Source of the DNA: Zea mays
Taxonomy: Eukaryota > Streptophyta > Magnoliopsida > Poales > Poaceae
Length of the DNA: 64,000 bases
Assembly: GCF_902167145.1 (NCBI RefSeq)
Contig: NC_050100.1
Coordinates: forward strand, 192,069,439 to 192,133,438
Direction: 5' to 3'
The notes under the pieces are model-generated. The model was given only the letters and a program-made list of their open reading frames with translations, was not told the DNA's origin and ran no database searches. Shown here in pieces: positions 33,862-46,391 of the stretch; position 1 is the first letter of the stretch; each line of letters starts with the position of its first letter. The position numbers and the translations under genes were made by a program.

Positions 33862-34647
33862 ATCTCCCCTTTTTTGGTGATTGATGCCAAAACAAACCAA
33901 AGCAAATATATAAGTGCATAATTGAACTAGTTTGCATAAGGTAAGTGCATAGGTTGCTTGGAATTAAACCAATATTTTACTTCTAATAGATATGCATGGT
34001 TGGTTTCTTTTATTTAACATTTTGGACCACGCTTGCACCACTTGTTTTGTTTTTGCAAATTCTTTTGGAAAATCTTTTCAAAGTCTTTTTGCAAATAGTC
34101 AAAGGTATATGAATAAGATTTCGATAAGCATTTTTAAGATTTGAAATTTTCTCCCCCTGTTTCAAATGCTTTTCCTTTGACTAAACAAAACTCCCCCTGA
34201 ATAAAATTTTCCTCTTAGCTTTCAAGAGGATTTTACTAATTTTTGTAAATACCAATTGAAAAAGATCAAATACATTTAGATACCAATTTGAAAAAAAAAA
34301 TCTTGAAAATTTTGACATTGGTGGTGGTGCGGTCCTTTTGCTTTTGGGCTTAATATTTCTCCCCCTTTGGCATTAATCGCCAAAAAACGGAGTCTTTTAA
34401 GAGCCCTTTTTACTTTCTCCTCCATTGGTAAATGAAATATGAGTGAAGATTATACCAATCGAAGAGTGTTGTGGAGTGACGGTGAAGGATAAATGATACC
34501 GATAGTGGAGTGGAAGCCTTGTCTTCGCCAAAGACTCCATTTCCCTTTCAATCTACGACTTAGCATAGAAATACACTTGAAAATACATTAGTCGTAGACA
34601 TAAAAGAGATATGATCAAAGGTATATAAAAGATCTATGTGCAAAATG
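33862..34647 (-). other. E untranslated region between pol and 3' LTR, with PPT
   Basis: The polypurine tract is the minus-strand reading of 33862-33876 (AAAAAAGGGGAGAT). The remaining ~770 bp is AT-rich with stretches such as CTCCCCCTG and CTCCCCCTTTGG (plus strand), which are extra purine-rich tracts on the coding strand. No gene is visible. Confidence 0.7.
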
Positions 34648-36497
34648 TCAATCAAAGTTCCGAGAATTAAGAATGTTTAGCTCATTCCTAAGTTTGGTAG
34701 AGGTTTTCTCATCTAATGGTTTGGTGAAGATATCTGCTAATTGTTCTTTGGTGCTAACATAAGCTATCTCAATATCCCCCCTTTGTTGGTGATCCCTTAG
34801 AAAGTGATATCGAATGTCTATGTGCTTAGTGCGGTTGTGTTCAACGGGATCATCCGCCATGTGGATTGCACTCTCATTGTCACATAGGAGAGGGACTTTG
34901 CTCAATTTGTAGCCATAGTCCCTGAGGGTTTGCCTCATCCAAAGTAATTGTGCATAGCAATGGCCTGCAGCAATGTACTCAGCTTCGGCAATAGAAAGAG
35001 CTACTGAGTTTTGTTTCTTTGAAGCCCAAGGCACAGGGATCGCCCCAGAAACTGACAAGTCCCTGATGTGCTCTTCCTATCAATTTTACACCCTGCCCAA
35101 TCAGCATCAGAATATCCTATTAAATCAAAAGTGGATCCCTTGGGGTACCAAAGACCAAACTTAGGTGTATAAACTAAATATCTCATGATTCTTTTCATGG
35201 CCCTAAGGTGAACTTCCTTAGGATCGGCTTGGAACCTTGCACACATGCATACGGAAAGCATAATATCTGGTCGAGATGCACATAAATATAGTAAAGATCC
35301 TATCATCGACCGATATACCTTTTGATCTACGGATTTACCTCCCGTGTCGAGGTCAAGATGCCCATTAGTTCCCATGGGTGTCTTGATGGGCTTGGCATCC
35401 TTCATTTCAAACTTGGTAAGTATGTCTTGAATGTACTTTGTTTGGCTGATGAAGGTGCCCTCTTAGAGTTGCTTGACTTGAAATCATGATTCTACTAAAC
35501 TCTTCACAAGTAGACTTGTTAGTAGACCCAAATATGATATCATCAACATAAATTTAGCATACAAACAAATCTTTTGCCATAGTTTTAGTAAAGAGAGTAG
35601 GATCGGCTTTACCGACTTTGAAGCCATAGTGATAAGAAAATCGCGCAGGCATTCATACCATGCTCTTAGGGCTTGCTTGAGCCCATAAAGCGCCTTTGAG
35701 AGTTTATAAACATGGTTAGGGTACTCACTATCTTCAAAGCCGGGAGGTTGCTCAACATAGACCTCTTCCTTGATTGGTCCATTAAGGAAGGCACTTTTCA
35801 CGTCCATTTGGTAAAGCTTAAAGTCATGATGAGTAGCATAGGCAAGTAATATACGAATTGACTCAAGCCTAGCTACGGGTGCATAGGTTTCACCAAAATC
35901 CAAACCTTCGACTTGTGAATATCCTTGGCCACAAGTCGGGCTTTGTTCCTTGTCACCACACCATGCTCATCTTGCTTGTTGCGGAATACCCACTTGGTTC
36001 CTACAACATTTTGGTTAGGACGTGGAACTAAATGCCATACCTCATTTCTCGTGAAGTTGTTGAGCTCCTCTTGCATTGCCAACACCCAATCCGAGTCTCT
36101 TAGTGCATCCTCCACCCTGTATGGCTCAATAGAGGACACAAAAGAGTAATGTTCACAAAAATGAGTGACTCGAGATCGAGTGGTTACCCCCTTATGAATG
36201 TCACCAAGAATTGAGTTCACGGGGTGATCTCTTTGAATCGCTTGATGGACTCTTGGGTGTGACGGTCTTGGACCCTGTACTTCTTGATCATCTTCCTTGT
36301 CTTGATCATTGTCATCTCCCCCTTGATCATTGTCCTCCTCTTGAGGTGGCTCATCTTCTTGATCTTCTTCTTCATTGTCTTGAGCTTGATTCTCATCTTG
36401 AGTTGGTGGAGATGCTTGATTGGAAGATGTTGGTTGATCTTGAACTTGTGTGGGCTCTTCGGATTCCCTAGGACACACATCCCCAATGGACATGTTC
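34648..36497 (-). pseudogene. Element E pol, 3' half (RT and RNase H), frameshifted
   Basis: Read on the minus strand from 36497 down: an acidic/Gln-rich linker after integrase (36517-36250), RT N-terminal block ([19 protein letters not shown]), RT core ([25 protein letters not shown], then KALYGLKQ, near 35800-35660), YVDD region near 35540-35520 with a TAA just before it, RNase H ([20 protein letters not shown] near 35100) and the C-terminal block ending RNFD at 34648. Frames change near 35880-35900, 35640, 35480 and 35050, so no complete enzyme is coded. Unlike D, the RNase H SDADWAG motif is normal. Confidence 0.88.
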
Positions 36498-37170
36498 TGT
36501 TGGGGACTTGTTCTCAAATGCTATTTGTTAAGAACAAGGCAACACAAAATGTTAAATGTTAATGCCCTTCGTCTGTCAAAGAATTATTTCCCTTAGGATA
36601 TAATGATCTTCAGACGAAGGTCATGAAGGACATACCTTCATCATTGCAGTATATGTTAAAATAGAAGAAGAAACATAAGACATATGAGAAACAACACAAA
36701 TAATTATATCATATTATTCATTCTTCATTATATAATCATGGAAAGATAAGAACAATATTGAATTACAAAAGGTACCTTCGACTTGATAGAAGGCTAAAAA
36801 GTACAAGTGTGACGCAAAAGCGAGTATAAGTCCGCGTGAACAGTACAGGGGTACTGTTCATCTATTTATAGGCACAGGACGCAGCCTGTGAGAAATTATA
36901 GTCATGCCCTTTACATTTATTATTGACTTGTAGATAAATCTATGAGGACTAAACAGCCCTTTCCCCTTTAAGTCGGTTCCCTTTTCTGCGATTGAGCCGA
37001 AGCTCCCTTGAGCGTGGCTTCGGAGCAGCGGCAACCTTCGTCATGACCATGCTCCTCCCGTCGTGTATGCTTTTATCCTGAGTCCGAAGGTACCTATCCA
37101 TAAGCCATACTTGGAAGACGTTGTTAAATTACGTTTTTGAGGACCTTTAGAGGACGAAGGCCCCCCAGCA
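36498..37170 (-). mobile_element. Solo LTR J inserted in E
   Basis: 673 bp, bounded by TG...CA, flanked by TGTTC (36493-36497) and TGTCC (37171-37175), a 5-bp duplication with one mismatch. E's pol reading (ALRT, then MSIGDV) continues across it. A TATA box on the minus strand (CTATAAATAGA, 36871-36861) gives the orientation. No interior sequence is present, so it is a solo LTR. The family is not recognised. Confidence 0.75.
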
Positions 37171-38528
37171 TGTCCTTAGCGCGACGCATGGAGCCTCTTC
37201 ATCATCTAGCTCATCAAGATCAACTTGCTCCACATGGGAGCCATTAGTCTCATCAAACACAATGTCACAAGAAACCTCAACTAATCCAGTGGATTTGTTG
37301 AAGACTCTATATGCCCTTGTGTTTGAGTCATAACCAAGTAAAAAGCCTTCTACAGCCTTAGGAGCAAATTTAGATTTTCTACCTCTTTTAACAAGTATAA
37401 AGCATTTGCTACCAAAGACTCTAAAATATGAAACATTGGGCTTTTTACCAGTGAGGAGTTCATATGATGTCTTCTTGAGGATTCGATGAAGGTAGAGCCA
37501 GTGGATCTAGTAGCAGGCGGTGTTAATCGCCTCAGCCCAAAACCGGTCTGGAGTCTTGTACTCATCAAGCATGGTCCTCGCCATGTCAAGTAGAGTTCTA
37601 TTCATCCTCTCCACTACACCATTTTGTTCAGGTGTGTGGGGAGAAGAGAACTCATGCTTGATGCCCTCCTCCTCAAGAAAGTCTTCAATTTGAGAGTTCT
37701 TGAACTCCGCCCGTTGTTGCTTCTTATCTTTTTGATTCTCAATCCGAACTCATTCTGAGCCCGTCTCAAGAATCCCTTCAAGGTCTCTTGGGTTTGAGAT
37801 TTTTCCTGTAAAAAGAACACCCAAGTGAAGCGAGGATAATCATCCACAATTACAAGACAGTACTTACTCCCGCCGATGTTTATGTAAGCTATCGGGCCGA
37901 ATAAATCCATGTGGAGTAGCTCAAGCGGCCTGTCGGTCATCATGATGTTCTTGTGTGGATGGTGGGTACCAACTTGCTTTCCTGCTTGACATGCGCTACA
38001 AACCCTGTCTTTCTCAAAATGAACATTGGTTAGTCCCAAAATGTGTTCTCCCTTTAGAAGCTTGTGAAGATTCTTCATCCCAACATGGGCTAGTCGGTGA
38101 TACCAGAGCCAACCCATATTAGTCTTAGCAATTAAGCAAGTATCAAGTTCAGCTCTATTGAAATCAACTAAGTATAGCTGACCCTCTAATACTCCCTTAA
38201 ATGCTACTGAATCATCACTTCTTCTAAAGACAGTAACACTTGTATCCGTAAAAAGACAGTTGTAACCCATTTTGCATAATTGGGAAACTGAAAGCAAGTT
38301 ATAATCTAAAGAATCTACAAGAAAAACATTGGAAATAGAATGGTCAGGTGATATAGCAATTTTACCAAGTCCTTTGATCAAACCTTGATTTCCATCCCCG
38401 AATGTGATAGCTCTTTGGGGATCTTCATTTTTCTCGTAGGAGGAGAACATCCTTTTCTCCCCTATCATGTGGTTTGTGCATCCACCATCAATAATCCAAC
38501 TTGAGCCCCCAGATGCATAAACCTGCAA
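37171..38528 (-). pseudogene. Element E pol, 5' half (protease and integrase), frameshifted
   Basis: On the minus strand from 38528: protease (SWIIDGGCTNHM; DGG where D has DSG), GAG-pre-integrase with the zinc finger ([16 protein letters not shown], then CSACQAGKQ), integrase core (MDLFGPIAYINIGGSKY). The second catalytic Asp region reads IRSNNG (near 37715), where D has IRSDNG. Frames change after that and again near 37600, then the integrase C-terminal part continues to 37171 with further breaks. Protease Ser-to-Gly and integrase Asp-to-Asn changes suggest loss of activity in addition to the frameshifts. Confidence 0.85.
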
Positions 38529-38534
38529 AACAAT

Positions 38535-38790
38535 TTAGGCCTTGTTCTTAGGTACCCAAACGGTCTTGGGTCCTTTCACATTAGAAACAAGCACCTTGGG
38601 TACCCATACATAAGTCTTGGAGCCCTTGTGTTTGCCCCCAACATATTTGGCAACTACTTTGCCTGATTTGTTAGTTAAAACATAAGATGCATCAAAAGTC
38701 TTAAATGAAACATTAGGTTCATTTGATGCAGTAGGAGTTTTCTTTTTAGGCAATTTAACATGGGTTGATTGCCTAGAACTAGATGCCTCA
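38535..38790 (-). pseudogene. Element E gag, C-terminal fragment
   Basis: The minus strand codes the end of Gag (FKTFDASYVLTNKSGKV, then GSKTYVWVPKVLVSN, WVPKNKA), homologous to the end of D's Gag. The stop TAA (38537-38535) is followed in the same frame by pol, so in E gag and pol are separated by a stop only. The upstream part is cut by H at 38791. Confidence 0.8.
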
Positions 38791-39592
38791 TGTCACACCC
38801 GGTTTTGGAAGGCAAACCGAATGCGAACCATGTACGTGCCAGGATCAGAAACTCACGTACACAACAATTACATAATTGGACATCATCACACAATGCTCGA
38901 AATAAATAGCGGAAAGGTATTTGATTACATCTAGATGTCCAAGACATCCATAGAGTCTATTACATAACCATTGTTCAACATAACTATCAAAGTGCGGAAA
39001 TACGAAACGTAGATGCTAAGCCTACACAGGCAGCTGATTGGGGGTTTGCCACTAAGAAAGAACTAGAACTCATCATAATCCTGGAACTCCTCGAATTCCT
39101 TCATGTTGCCAACATCACCTCCTGAGCATTGGGTACACTGGGGACAACCTGGGGTGGGGTGGTGCATAAAGCAAGGGTGAGTACACATCAACGTACTCAG
39201 CAAATGTCCCGTTTGGCTAAAGTGGACTAGCTGTATGTGGAGTTTGAGGTCAACCAGTTGCTTTTAGTTGGTCAAGTATTTATCATTAGTAGTAGAGCCA
39301 AGTTTTAGTAATAAACCCAGTTATTACCCAGAAGTACCTCCTCAAACGAGGAAATACCAGAGATCAGATTTTATAACATCATTATTAACCATCATCATAA
39401 AAGTATCCAAAGTTCTTCTAATCAAAGAGGATCCCAAGGCTGCTCTTAACCGTGAGCTCGGCTGATATACCAGTTTTTAACACTCTGCAGAGGTTGTACA
39501 ATTTACCCACAAGTCGTGATCCCTTTCCAGCCTGGGTTGTACAGACCCGATCTTCACTACCAAGGTGAATGGCCAGGGATACACTACGTAGC
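38791..39592 (-). mobile_element. Tekay-type LTR H, left part
   Basis: It starts TGTCACACCC (the complement of the LTR end GGGTGTGACA) directly after E's gag, so its 3' end faces left. It aligns inverted with the LTR ends of A and B: U5 stem (38831-38861), LTR core (about 39438-39518). The candidate target duplication is CCTCA (38786-38790), partner outside. It is interrupted at 39592 by element I. Confidence 0.85.
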
Positions 39593-40221
39593 TGTGGGGG
39601 ATAGATATCCCCTGGGTCCACTAAAAGAGTAAAAGACCTCACGAAAGGCCCAGGGGCCCAATAAATCGTAAGGTCATTCTTTCGTGGGCCTGGGGAGGAA
39701 CAATCAGCAAAGCAGTTTGACACAAGGCCGGATTGGTGCAAACCCGGACGGCCCACAACGTCGAGCGAGCGACCACAACAGAGATCTGACTTTCCCGCGC
39801 TGGAGCCCCCATGCAACGGAGCCATGCGAAGATAGGTCGGTAGAACTACAGGGAGATAAACTCAAACAGTTCACTATCTTTTAGCTACACATAGTTATCA
39901 TATCCACATGTATCGCCCCACAGTCGAGTATATAAGGCCTAGGGGGCACCCCTTCAGAACGATCGACCCTATTACTTAGCCACCCACACCAACTCTCTGC
40001 ATTCTCAATTCAGAGAGCTCTCTTGTAACCTCGTTCACCAAGCATACTCACCAGGACGTAGGGTGTTACGCGTCTCTAAGCGGCCCGAACCTGTAAACAT
40101 TGTCCACTGTCCCTCGTGCATCTGGCACGAACCATTTTGCTACAGTCGTCGACACCGTCCTACTCCTAAAAACACCTTGAGGGGCAACCCCGGGTGTGCG
40201 GTCGGACCCAAAACACCGACA
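39593..40221 (+). mobile_element. Element I 5' LTR
   Basis: It starts TGTGGGGGATAG and ends AACACCGACA. The TATA box is GTATATAAGG at 39928-39937. Short ORFs inside are not gene-like. Confidence 0.9.
39928..39937 (+). promoter_or_regulatory. TATA box of I 5' LTR
   Basis: GTATATAAGG lies about 285 bp before the LTR end and is identical in the 3' LTR near 53598. Confidence 0.65.
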
Positions 40222-40223
40222 GC

Positions 40224-40241
40224 TGGCGCGCCAGGTAGGGG
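40224..40241 (+). other. Primer-binding site of element I
   Basis: TGGCGCGCCAGGTAGGGG follows the 5' LTR by two bases. It starts TGG (complement of tRNA CCA end) and differs from the tRNA-Met site of the other elements. I cannot name the tRNA with confidence. Confidence 0.75.
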
Positions 40242-40267
40242 GTGTGTCGACGATCCAAGCTAGCTCA

Positions 40268-43093
40268 ATGGCCGTCACCTTCTACAGCAAGATCACCCTT
40301 CGTCCCGGATCCGTATTCTGCTTCGGAACAATCTCATCTGTAGCAGATGAAAAGGGAACTCTACACCGCATTGCGGATCCGCCGGAAAAGAAGTCTCCTC
40401 CAACAAACTCCGAAAATGCCGGAGAAGCGCAACCTCCAGCTCTCCAGAAAAAGATCGTCTCCGGAAAGTCGGGGGCCGAGGGCCCGCTGACCCGGAGAAT
40501 TCCACTGTCTACTTCCCCGACAAGAGAATGGACACAGATCGCGAGGAAGAAGGAAACCAAGGGGAAGCGAGTTGTTCTTTCCGTTCCTCCGCCCTCAAAG
40601 GAGAACGGAAAGAAGGTCGCCACGATAGCAGCACCATTCTATCCTGATGTCCTCTTCATCGGGAGAGCAGAGTCGCCCACCGTCTCCGACGATGAGCCGA
40701 CCGCACCCGGAGAAGAACCGCCTCAACGAGAATCCCGCCGACGGAGGAACCGGCGCAGGAACGTTCGACGACATCACGCGGCCGGAGAACGGGATCCGGA
40801 GCAACCTGTCTCGCGAGACGAGGTCTCGGAGATAGGAGAAACTCCGGAAGAACGCATCTTCTGAGAACGAAGGAACTCCCGACGATGTGATCACCGACGG
40901 GCTCAGGAACAAGCTGAGCAAGATGCAAGGCAACGCCGGGAGAATCCATTCTTCGGGCGCAACCTGAACCCCGACTTCGCCCGAGCCATGAACACGCCGA
41001 GCGAAGTCGGAGGAGTACTAGCTCGGATAGCTGATGGACTCCCTCGGACTCCCGACGCCGAGGGCTACCGACGACTGTTCACCCAGGCGGCCAACCATCT
41101 TCTACTGCTTGCTCACCCGCCGAACGATCTACGACACGCCATCAACAGTCGCCGAGACGCGCGAAGCTCCATCAATGCTTCGCGTGAACGGCGGCATGAG
41201 AACGAGATCCGCCGCCGGGAGGAGTACGACAGGGATCATGGCATCCCAGCTCGGAGCCAGGCCACCAGAACTGAGTCGGCAACGGCCTCAACTGGCGGTA
41301 CCACCCGGGGACGGTCGAGGAACCACAACAACTACTCCCCTCCCCGGGACAGACATCATCCCCGATGACAGGAGGACACATGCGGAGTGTCTGCTCTTAC
41401 TCCGCGCCTTAGGGCCATCCAATGGCCTCCCAACTTCAAGGTATCCAATGTCGACAAATATGAACCTAAGCAGGATCCAGGGGGTTGGCTAGCCATCTAC
41501 ACCACCGCTGCTCGAGCTACCGGGGCATCCGAAGACGTGATGACCGCGTACTTACCCATTGTCCTTGGGCAAGACGCGCTGCAATGGCTGCGACATCTAC
41601 CCCGACACTGCATCGACGACTGGGGCGACTTCAGTCGACGCTTCACCGCCAATTTCCAGTCCCTCTCCGACAAACCGGCGCAACCATGGGACCTCAAATC
41701 CATCAAGCGCCGGGGGGACGAAACTCTCCGGTCGTACCTCAAAAGGTTCCAGACCATGAGAAATCGTATCCCCGAGGTCACGGAGGCGGCCGTGATCGAG
41801 GACTTCTACAGAGGATCCAATGACTCGGCTTTCGTCCGAGCCATACTACAGAAGGCGCCAACTACCTCCGAGGAGCTGTTCCGGGAAGCCGACCTCTACA
41901 TCACCGCCGACGAGCGGGCCCAGGACCTCATCGGAGGAGCAAAGCCCGCACCGGCAGAACCACGACGCGACGCGAACCAGCAACCCGACAAACGATGGGA
42001 GAAGAGGCCTCGCGAAGAAGTACACGCCGCCGGACCACCTGCCTCTCGCGCCCGAGGAGGACCTCGCAGAGGCGAGCGCACGCTGGACGACATCCTCGAC
42101 GCCCAGTGCCCGTACCACAAGGACATGCACCACACTCTTCGTAACTGCCGGGACTTCAAGCACTCCGTCGGGCACGGCCGACCCTTCCAACCTCTACCTC
42201 CTCCTCCGCCGAGGGGAGGACCAGATGAACCACGACAACCCCATCAGCAGGAGGAGGGAGGAGGAGGAGCTTTCCCGCGCGTTGACAGGGAGGTCAACGT
42301 CATCTTCGGCGGACATGGGTCGCAGGAGAACAAAAGACAACAAAAGCTCAACGACCTCCAGATACTGGTGGCGACCACCGGTCCTCTCGCCCCATATCGG
42401 TGGTCGGAGCACCCGATCACTTTCCCTCGGGATGATCAATGGCTCAACTTCGACCATCCAGGCAAATACCCGCTCCTCGTCGATCCGGTGATCCGAGAGA
42501 GCCGGGTGAAGAAGGTGCTAGTGGACGGGGGGAGCAGCATCAACGTCACCTTTCCCCGGGCACTCCAAAGCTTGGGAGTTCACCTCAAAGAGCTCCACGA
42601 GTCGGACACTCCTTTCTTCGGCATCGTGTCGATGGAAGGGGAATACCCGCTGGGCCACATCTACATGCATGTCACCTTCGGAACTCCGGAGAACTACAGA
42701 ACCGAGTTCCTGAGGTTCGAAGTGGCGAACTTCGACTGCGGGTACAACGCCATCATCGGGAGGCCGGGATTGGCCAAATTCATGGCCATTCCACATTACA
42801 CGTACATGATACTGAAGATGCCAGGACCGCAAGGGATCATAACTGTGCGCGCCGACTTCCAAGGCGCCGCAGAGTGTTTCCGAGTGGCCATCCAAGCGGC
42901 CCTCACCACCAAGCCGTCGACGGTTTCTTCAACACAGGCGAACTCTAAGCCTGAGGAGGACCTTGCAGTACCGGCAAACGCAGCTCAGGCCGTGACCTCT
43001 ATGCGGCCGACTGAAGAAACCAAGAGGATCAACCTGGGGTTCGCTGATGAACGCAAGACTACCATCATCAGCTCCAGCTTGCATGACAAATAG
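40268..43093 (+). pseudogene. Element I gag and protease, three in-frame stops
   Basis: One frame from ATG 40268 is broken by TGA 40862-40864, TGA 41366-41368 and TAG 43091-43093. It codes a basic/acidic N-terminal region, a retrotransposon Gag domain (about 41550-41910: ALQWLRHLPRHCIDDWGDFSRRF, then FQTMRNRIPEV), a CPYHKDMHHTLRNC-type metal-binding-like segment near 42103, and an aspartic protease with VDGGSSINV near 42520 and the distal YNAIIGRPGL motif near 42750. The frame otherwise stays open for about 2.8 kb, so the breaks are single-base events. The first two are TGA, consistent with C-to-T change of CGA. Confidence 0.85.
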
Positions 43094-46000
43094 GAAAGTG
43101 CGCTCGTCCAGTTTCTGCAAGATAACCGAGATGTATTCGCATGGCAACCTGCGGATATGCCGGGAGTCCCAAGAGAACTGGCCGAGCACAAACTGAAGGT
43201 CTATCCCCAGGCAAGGCCGATTCGGCAAAAGCTACGTCGTTTCACGCCCGATAAGAGAGAGGCCATTCGCGCCGAGTTAGCTCGCTTGGTCGCGGCTGGA
43301 TTTATTAGAGAGGTGTTACACCCCGAGTGGTTAGCCAACCCTGTTCTTGTACTCAAAAAGAATAAAGTGGATTGGTGCATGTGCGTCGACTATACTGATC
43401 TCAACAAACACTGTCCGAAGGATCCCTTCGGGCTCCCAAGGATAGATCAGGTGGTGGACTCCACCGCTGGATGTTCTGTGTTGTCTTTCTTGGATTGCTA
43501 TTCCGGATACCATCAGATTAGTTTGGCGAAGGAAGACGAGGAAAAAACAGCGTTCATCACTCCGTTTGGTGCTTTCTGTTACACCTCCATGTTGTTCGGC
43601 CTCAAAAACGCTGGAGCGACTTATCAGAGAGCCATTCAAACATGCTTAGTCGATCACTGGGGCAAGCGTGTGGAGGCCTACGTAGATGATGTGGTAATCA
43701 AAACGGAGAATTTGGAAAACTTCATCGAAGACTTACAGCTGGTTTTCAACAGTCTGAGATGATATAGATGGAAGCTTAATCCCGAAAAATGCGTTTTCAA
43801 GGTACCAGCAGGAAAGTTACTCGGGTTTATTGTCAGCCACCGGGGAATTGAGGCTAATCCGGATAAGATTGAAGCTATCATGAAGATGGAAGCACCTCGA
43901 TCACAAAAGAAGGTTCAGCGACTTACTGGATGTATGGCAGCTCTGAGTAGATTTATATCCAGGCTGGGGGAAAAAGGTTTGCCATTTTACAAGCTACTCA
44001 AGAAGGTGTATAAGTTTCAGTGGACTTTAGAAGCACAGGAGGCTCTAGATGCACTGAAGAAATTCTTGACAACACCACCAGTACTGAAGCCACCCCGACG
44101 AGCTACGTCAACTCAACCAGCTGAAGATCTGCTACTGTATATCTCTTGCACGACTCACGTGGTAAGCACCGCGTTGGTAGTCGAGCGAGCAGAAGAAGGA
44201 CATGCCTACCCAGTGCAACATCCTGTTTACTTCATCAGTGAAGTTCTAGGCCCCTCAAAGAAAAAGTATCCTCAAGTTCAGAAGCTATTATACGCAGTAC
44301 TTCTAACTGCCCGCAAGCTACGTCACTACTTTGATGACCACAAAGTCATAGTAGTCACTGGTTTTCCAATAGGGGATATCCTTCACAACAAGGAAGCCAT
44401 TGGCCGGATAGCCAAATGGGCTTGTGAGCTGGGATCTCATGACATCGAGTTCCGACCTCGCACTGCCATCAAAACTCAAGCACTGGTTGATTTCGTATCA
44501 GAGTGGACTGAACAGCAAGTACCAGATAACCCAGAGACTGCAGAAGTATGGCGAATGTATTTTGATGGCTCGCTGAGACTGCAGGGAGCAGGAGCAGGGA
44601 TTCTCTTCACCGCACCTGGAGGCGAGCACCTCAAATATGCCCTCCAGTTGCTGTTTCCGGCCTCCAACAATGCAGCCGAGTATGAAGCTCTGATCCATGG
44701 ATTGAACATCGCCATATCATTGGGCATCAAGAGATTGATGGTATACGGAGACTCTCTGGTAGTCATTAGCCAGATAAACAAAGAGTGGGATTGTTCAAGC
44801 GATTCAATGGGAAAATACTGCACTGCCGTCCGAAAGCTGGAAGATAAATTTGAGGGTCTGGAATTTCATCATGTAGAAAGAGATCGGAACACAGCAGCCG
44901 ATGTACTGTCCAAGCTAGGATCCAGTCGAACTCAGGTCCCACCCGGAGTCTTTGTGCAAGAAATACTACAGCCGAGCATCTCAATGGATCAAACAAAGAG
45001 TGCAACATTATAGATCAACCTGAGTCAGACTCTGATGACTGGAGAAGGCCAATCATCAAGTATATAAAGAATGAAGAAGAACCAGATGACAAGAACTCAG
45101 CCGAGCGCATTGCCAGACAGTCGGCTCACTACACACTCATTGGGGAGACATTGTACAGAAGAGGTGCATCGGGCGTCCTCATGAAGTGCATTCTCTCATC
45201 TACTGGGAAGCGACTTCTGGAGGAGGTCCATGCTGGGCAATGTGGAATACATGCAGCATCCAGAACACTAGTCGGGAAGGTCTTCAGGTCAGGATTCTAT
45301 TGGCCAACAGCGAAGAATGATGCAGCCGAGTTAGTTCAGAGGTGCGAAGCTTGCCAATACTTGTCAAAACAACAACACCTGCCAGCACAGCAACTGCAGA
45401 CCATACCAGTAACTTGGCCTTTCGCATGCTGGGGATTGGATATGATTGGACCTTTCAAGAAAGCTCAAGGAGGATACACTCATGTATTGGTAGCAATCGA
45501 CAAATTCACTAAATGGATAGAGTTCAAGCCCATCGCTTCTTTAACCTCAGCTAAGGCCGTGGAATTCATACAAGACATAATATTCAGATTCGGGATACCA
45601 AACAGCATCATAACTGACTTAGGATCCAACTTCACAAGTTCAGAGTTCTTCGACTTCTGCGAGCAAAAGAGCATACAGATCAAGTATGCATCTGTAGCAC
45701 ATCCAAGAGCCAACGGGCAGGTTGAGCGAGCCAACGGGATGATACTGGAGGCACTCAGGAAAAAGGTCTTCGATAAGAATGAAAAATTCGCAGGAAAGTG
45801 GATAAGGGAATTGCCCTATGTCGTTTGGAGCCTAAGAACCCAACCCAGCCGAGCTTTGCATGGAAACACTCCTTTCTTCATGGTCTATGGGTCAGAGGCA
45901 GTGCTGCCCGCCGATCTCAAGTTCGGGGCGCCAAGGTTGATCTTCGAAAACATAGCAGAAGTCGAGGCCACCAGGCTGGAGGACATTGATATACTTGAAG

Positions 46001-46278
46001 AAGAACGGCTGAATGCGGTAATCCAATCAGCACGGTACCAGCAGACTCTAAGGCGCTATCACGACAAGGTTGTGCGATAGTGATCCTTCTCAGTAGGAGA
46101 TCTCGTCCTCCGCCGAATTCTAACGGGGGAGGGATGGCACAAGTTATCGCCCTTATGGGAAGGACCCTTCATAGTAGCAGAAGTCACTTGGCCCGAATCA
46201 TATAGCCTCACTCAGATGGATGGCACAGAAGTCGGGAACTCCTGGAACATAGAACACCTCAGGAAGTTTTATCCCTAG
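43094..46278 (+). pseudogene. Element I pol (RT, two RNase H domains, integrase), broken
   Basis: It continues the gag frame. RT: CVDYTDLNKHCPKDPFGLPRID near 43383, LDCYSGYHQI, YVDD near 43680. TGA at 43760-43762. First RNase H about 44110-44510 (DIEFRPRTAIKTQALVDF near its end). Second RNase H about 44550-44940 (MYFDGSLRLQGAGAGILF, AAEYEALIHGL, YGDSLVV). TAG at 45011 and a +1 frame change near 45000 precede integrase (CEACQ near 45350, LDMIGPF near 45440, ITDLGSNF near 45612, NGQVERANG near 45714). TAG 46078 and TGA 46081 interrupt the C-terminal GDLVLRR region, and the true end is TAG 46276-46278. The RNase H catalytic residues and YVDD are kept; decay is by stops and one indel. Confidence 0.87.
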
Positions 46279-46391
46279 CTGTATTTCAAAAAGCTATCGG
46301 GACGACGATGTACTCTGTAAAGTGGAAATATGTCATCAATAAAAAAGGGGTTTCAAAGATACTCAGTTTGTTCACGATTGACTTGCATTCT

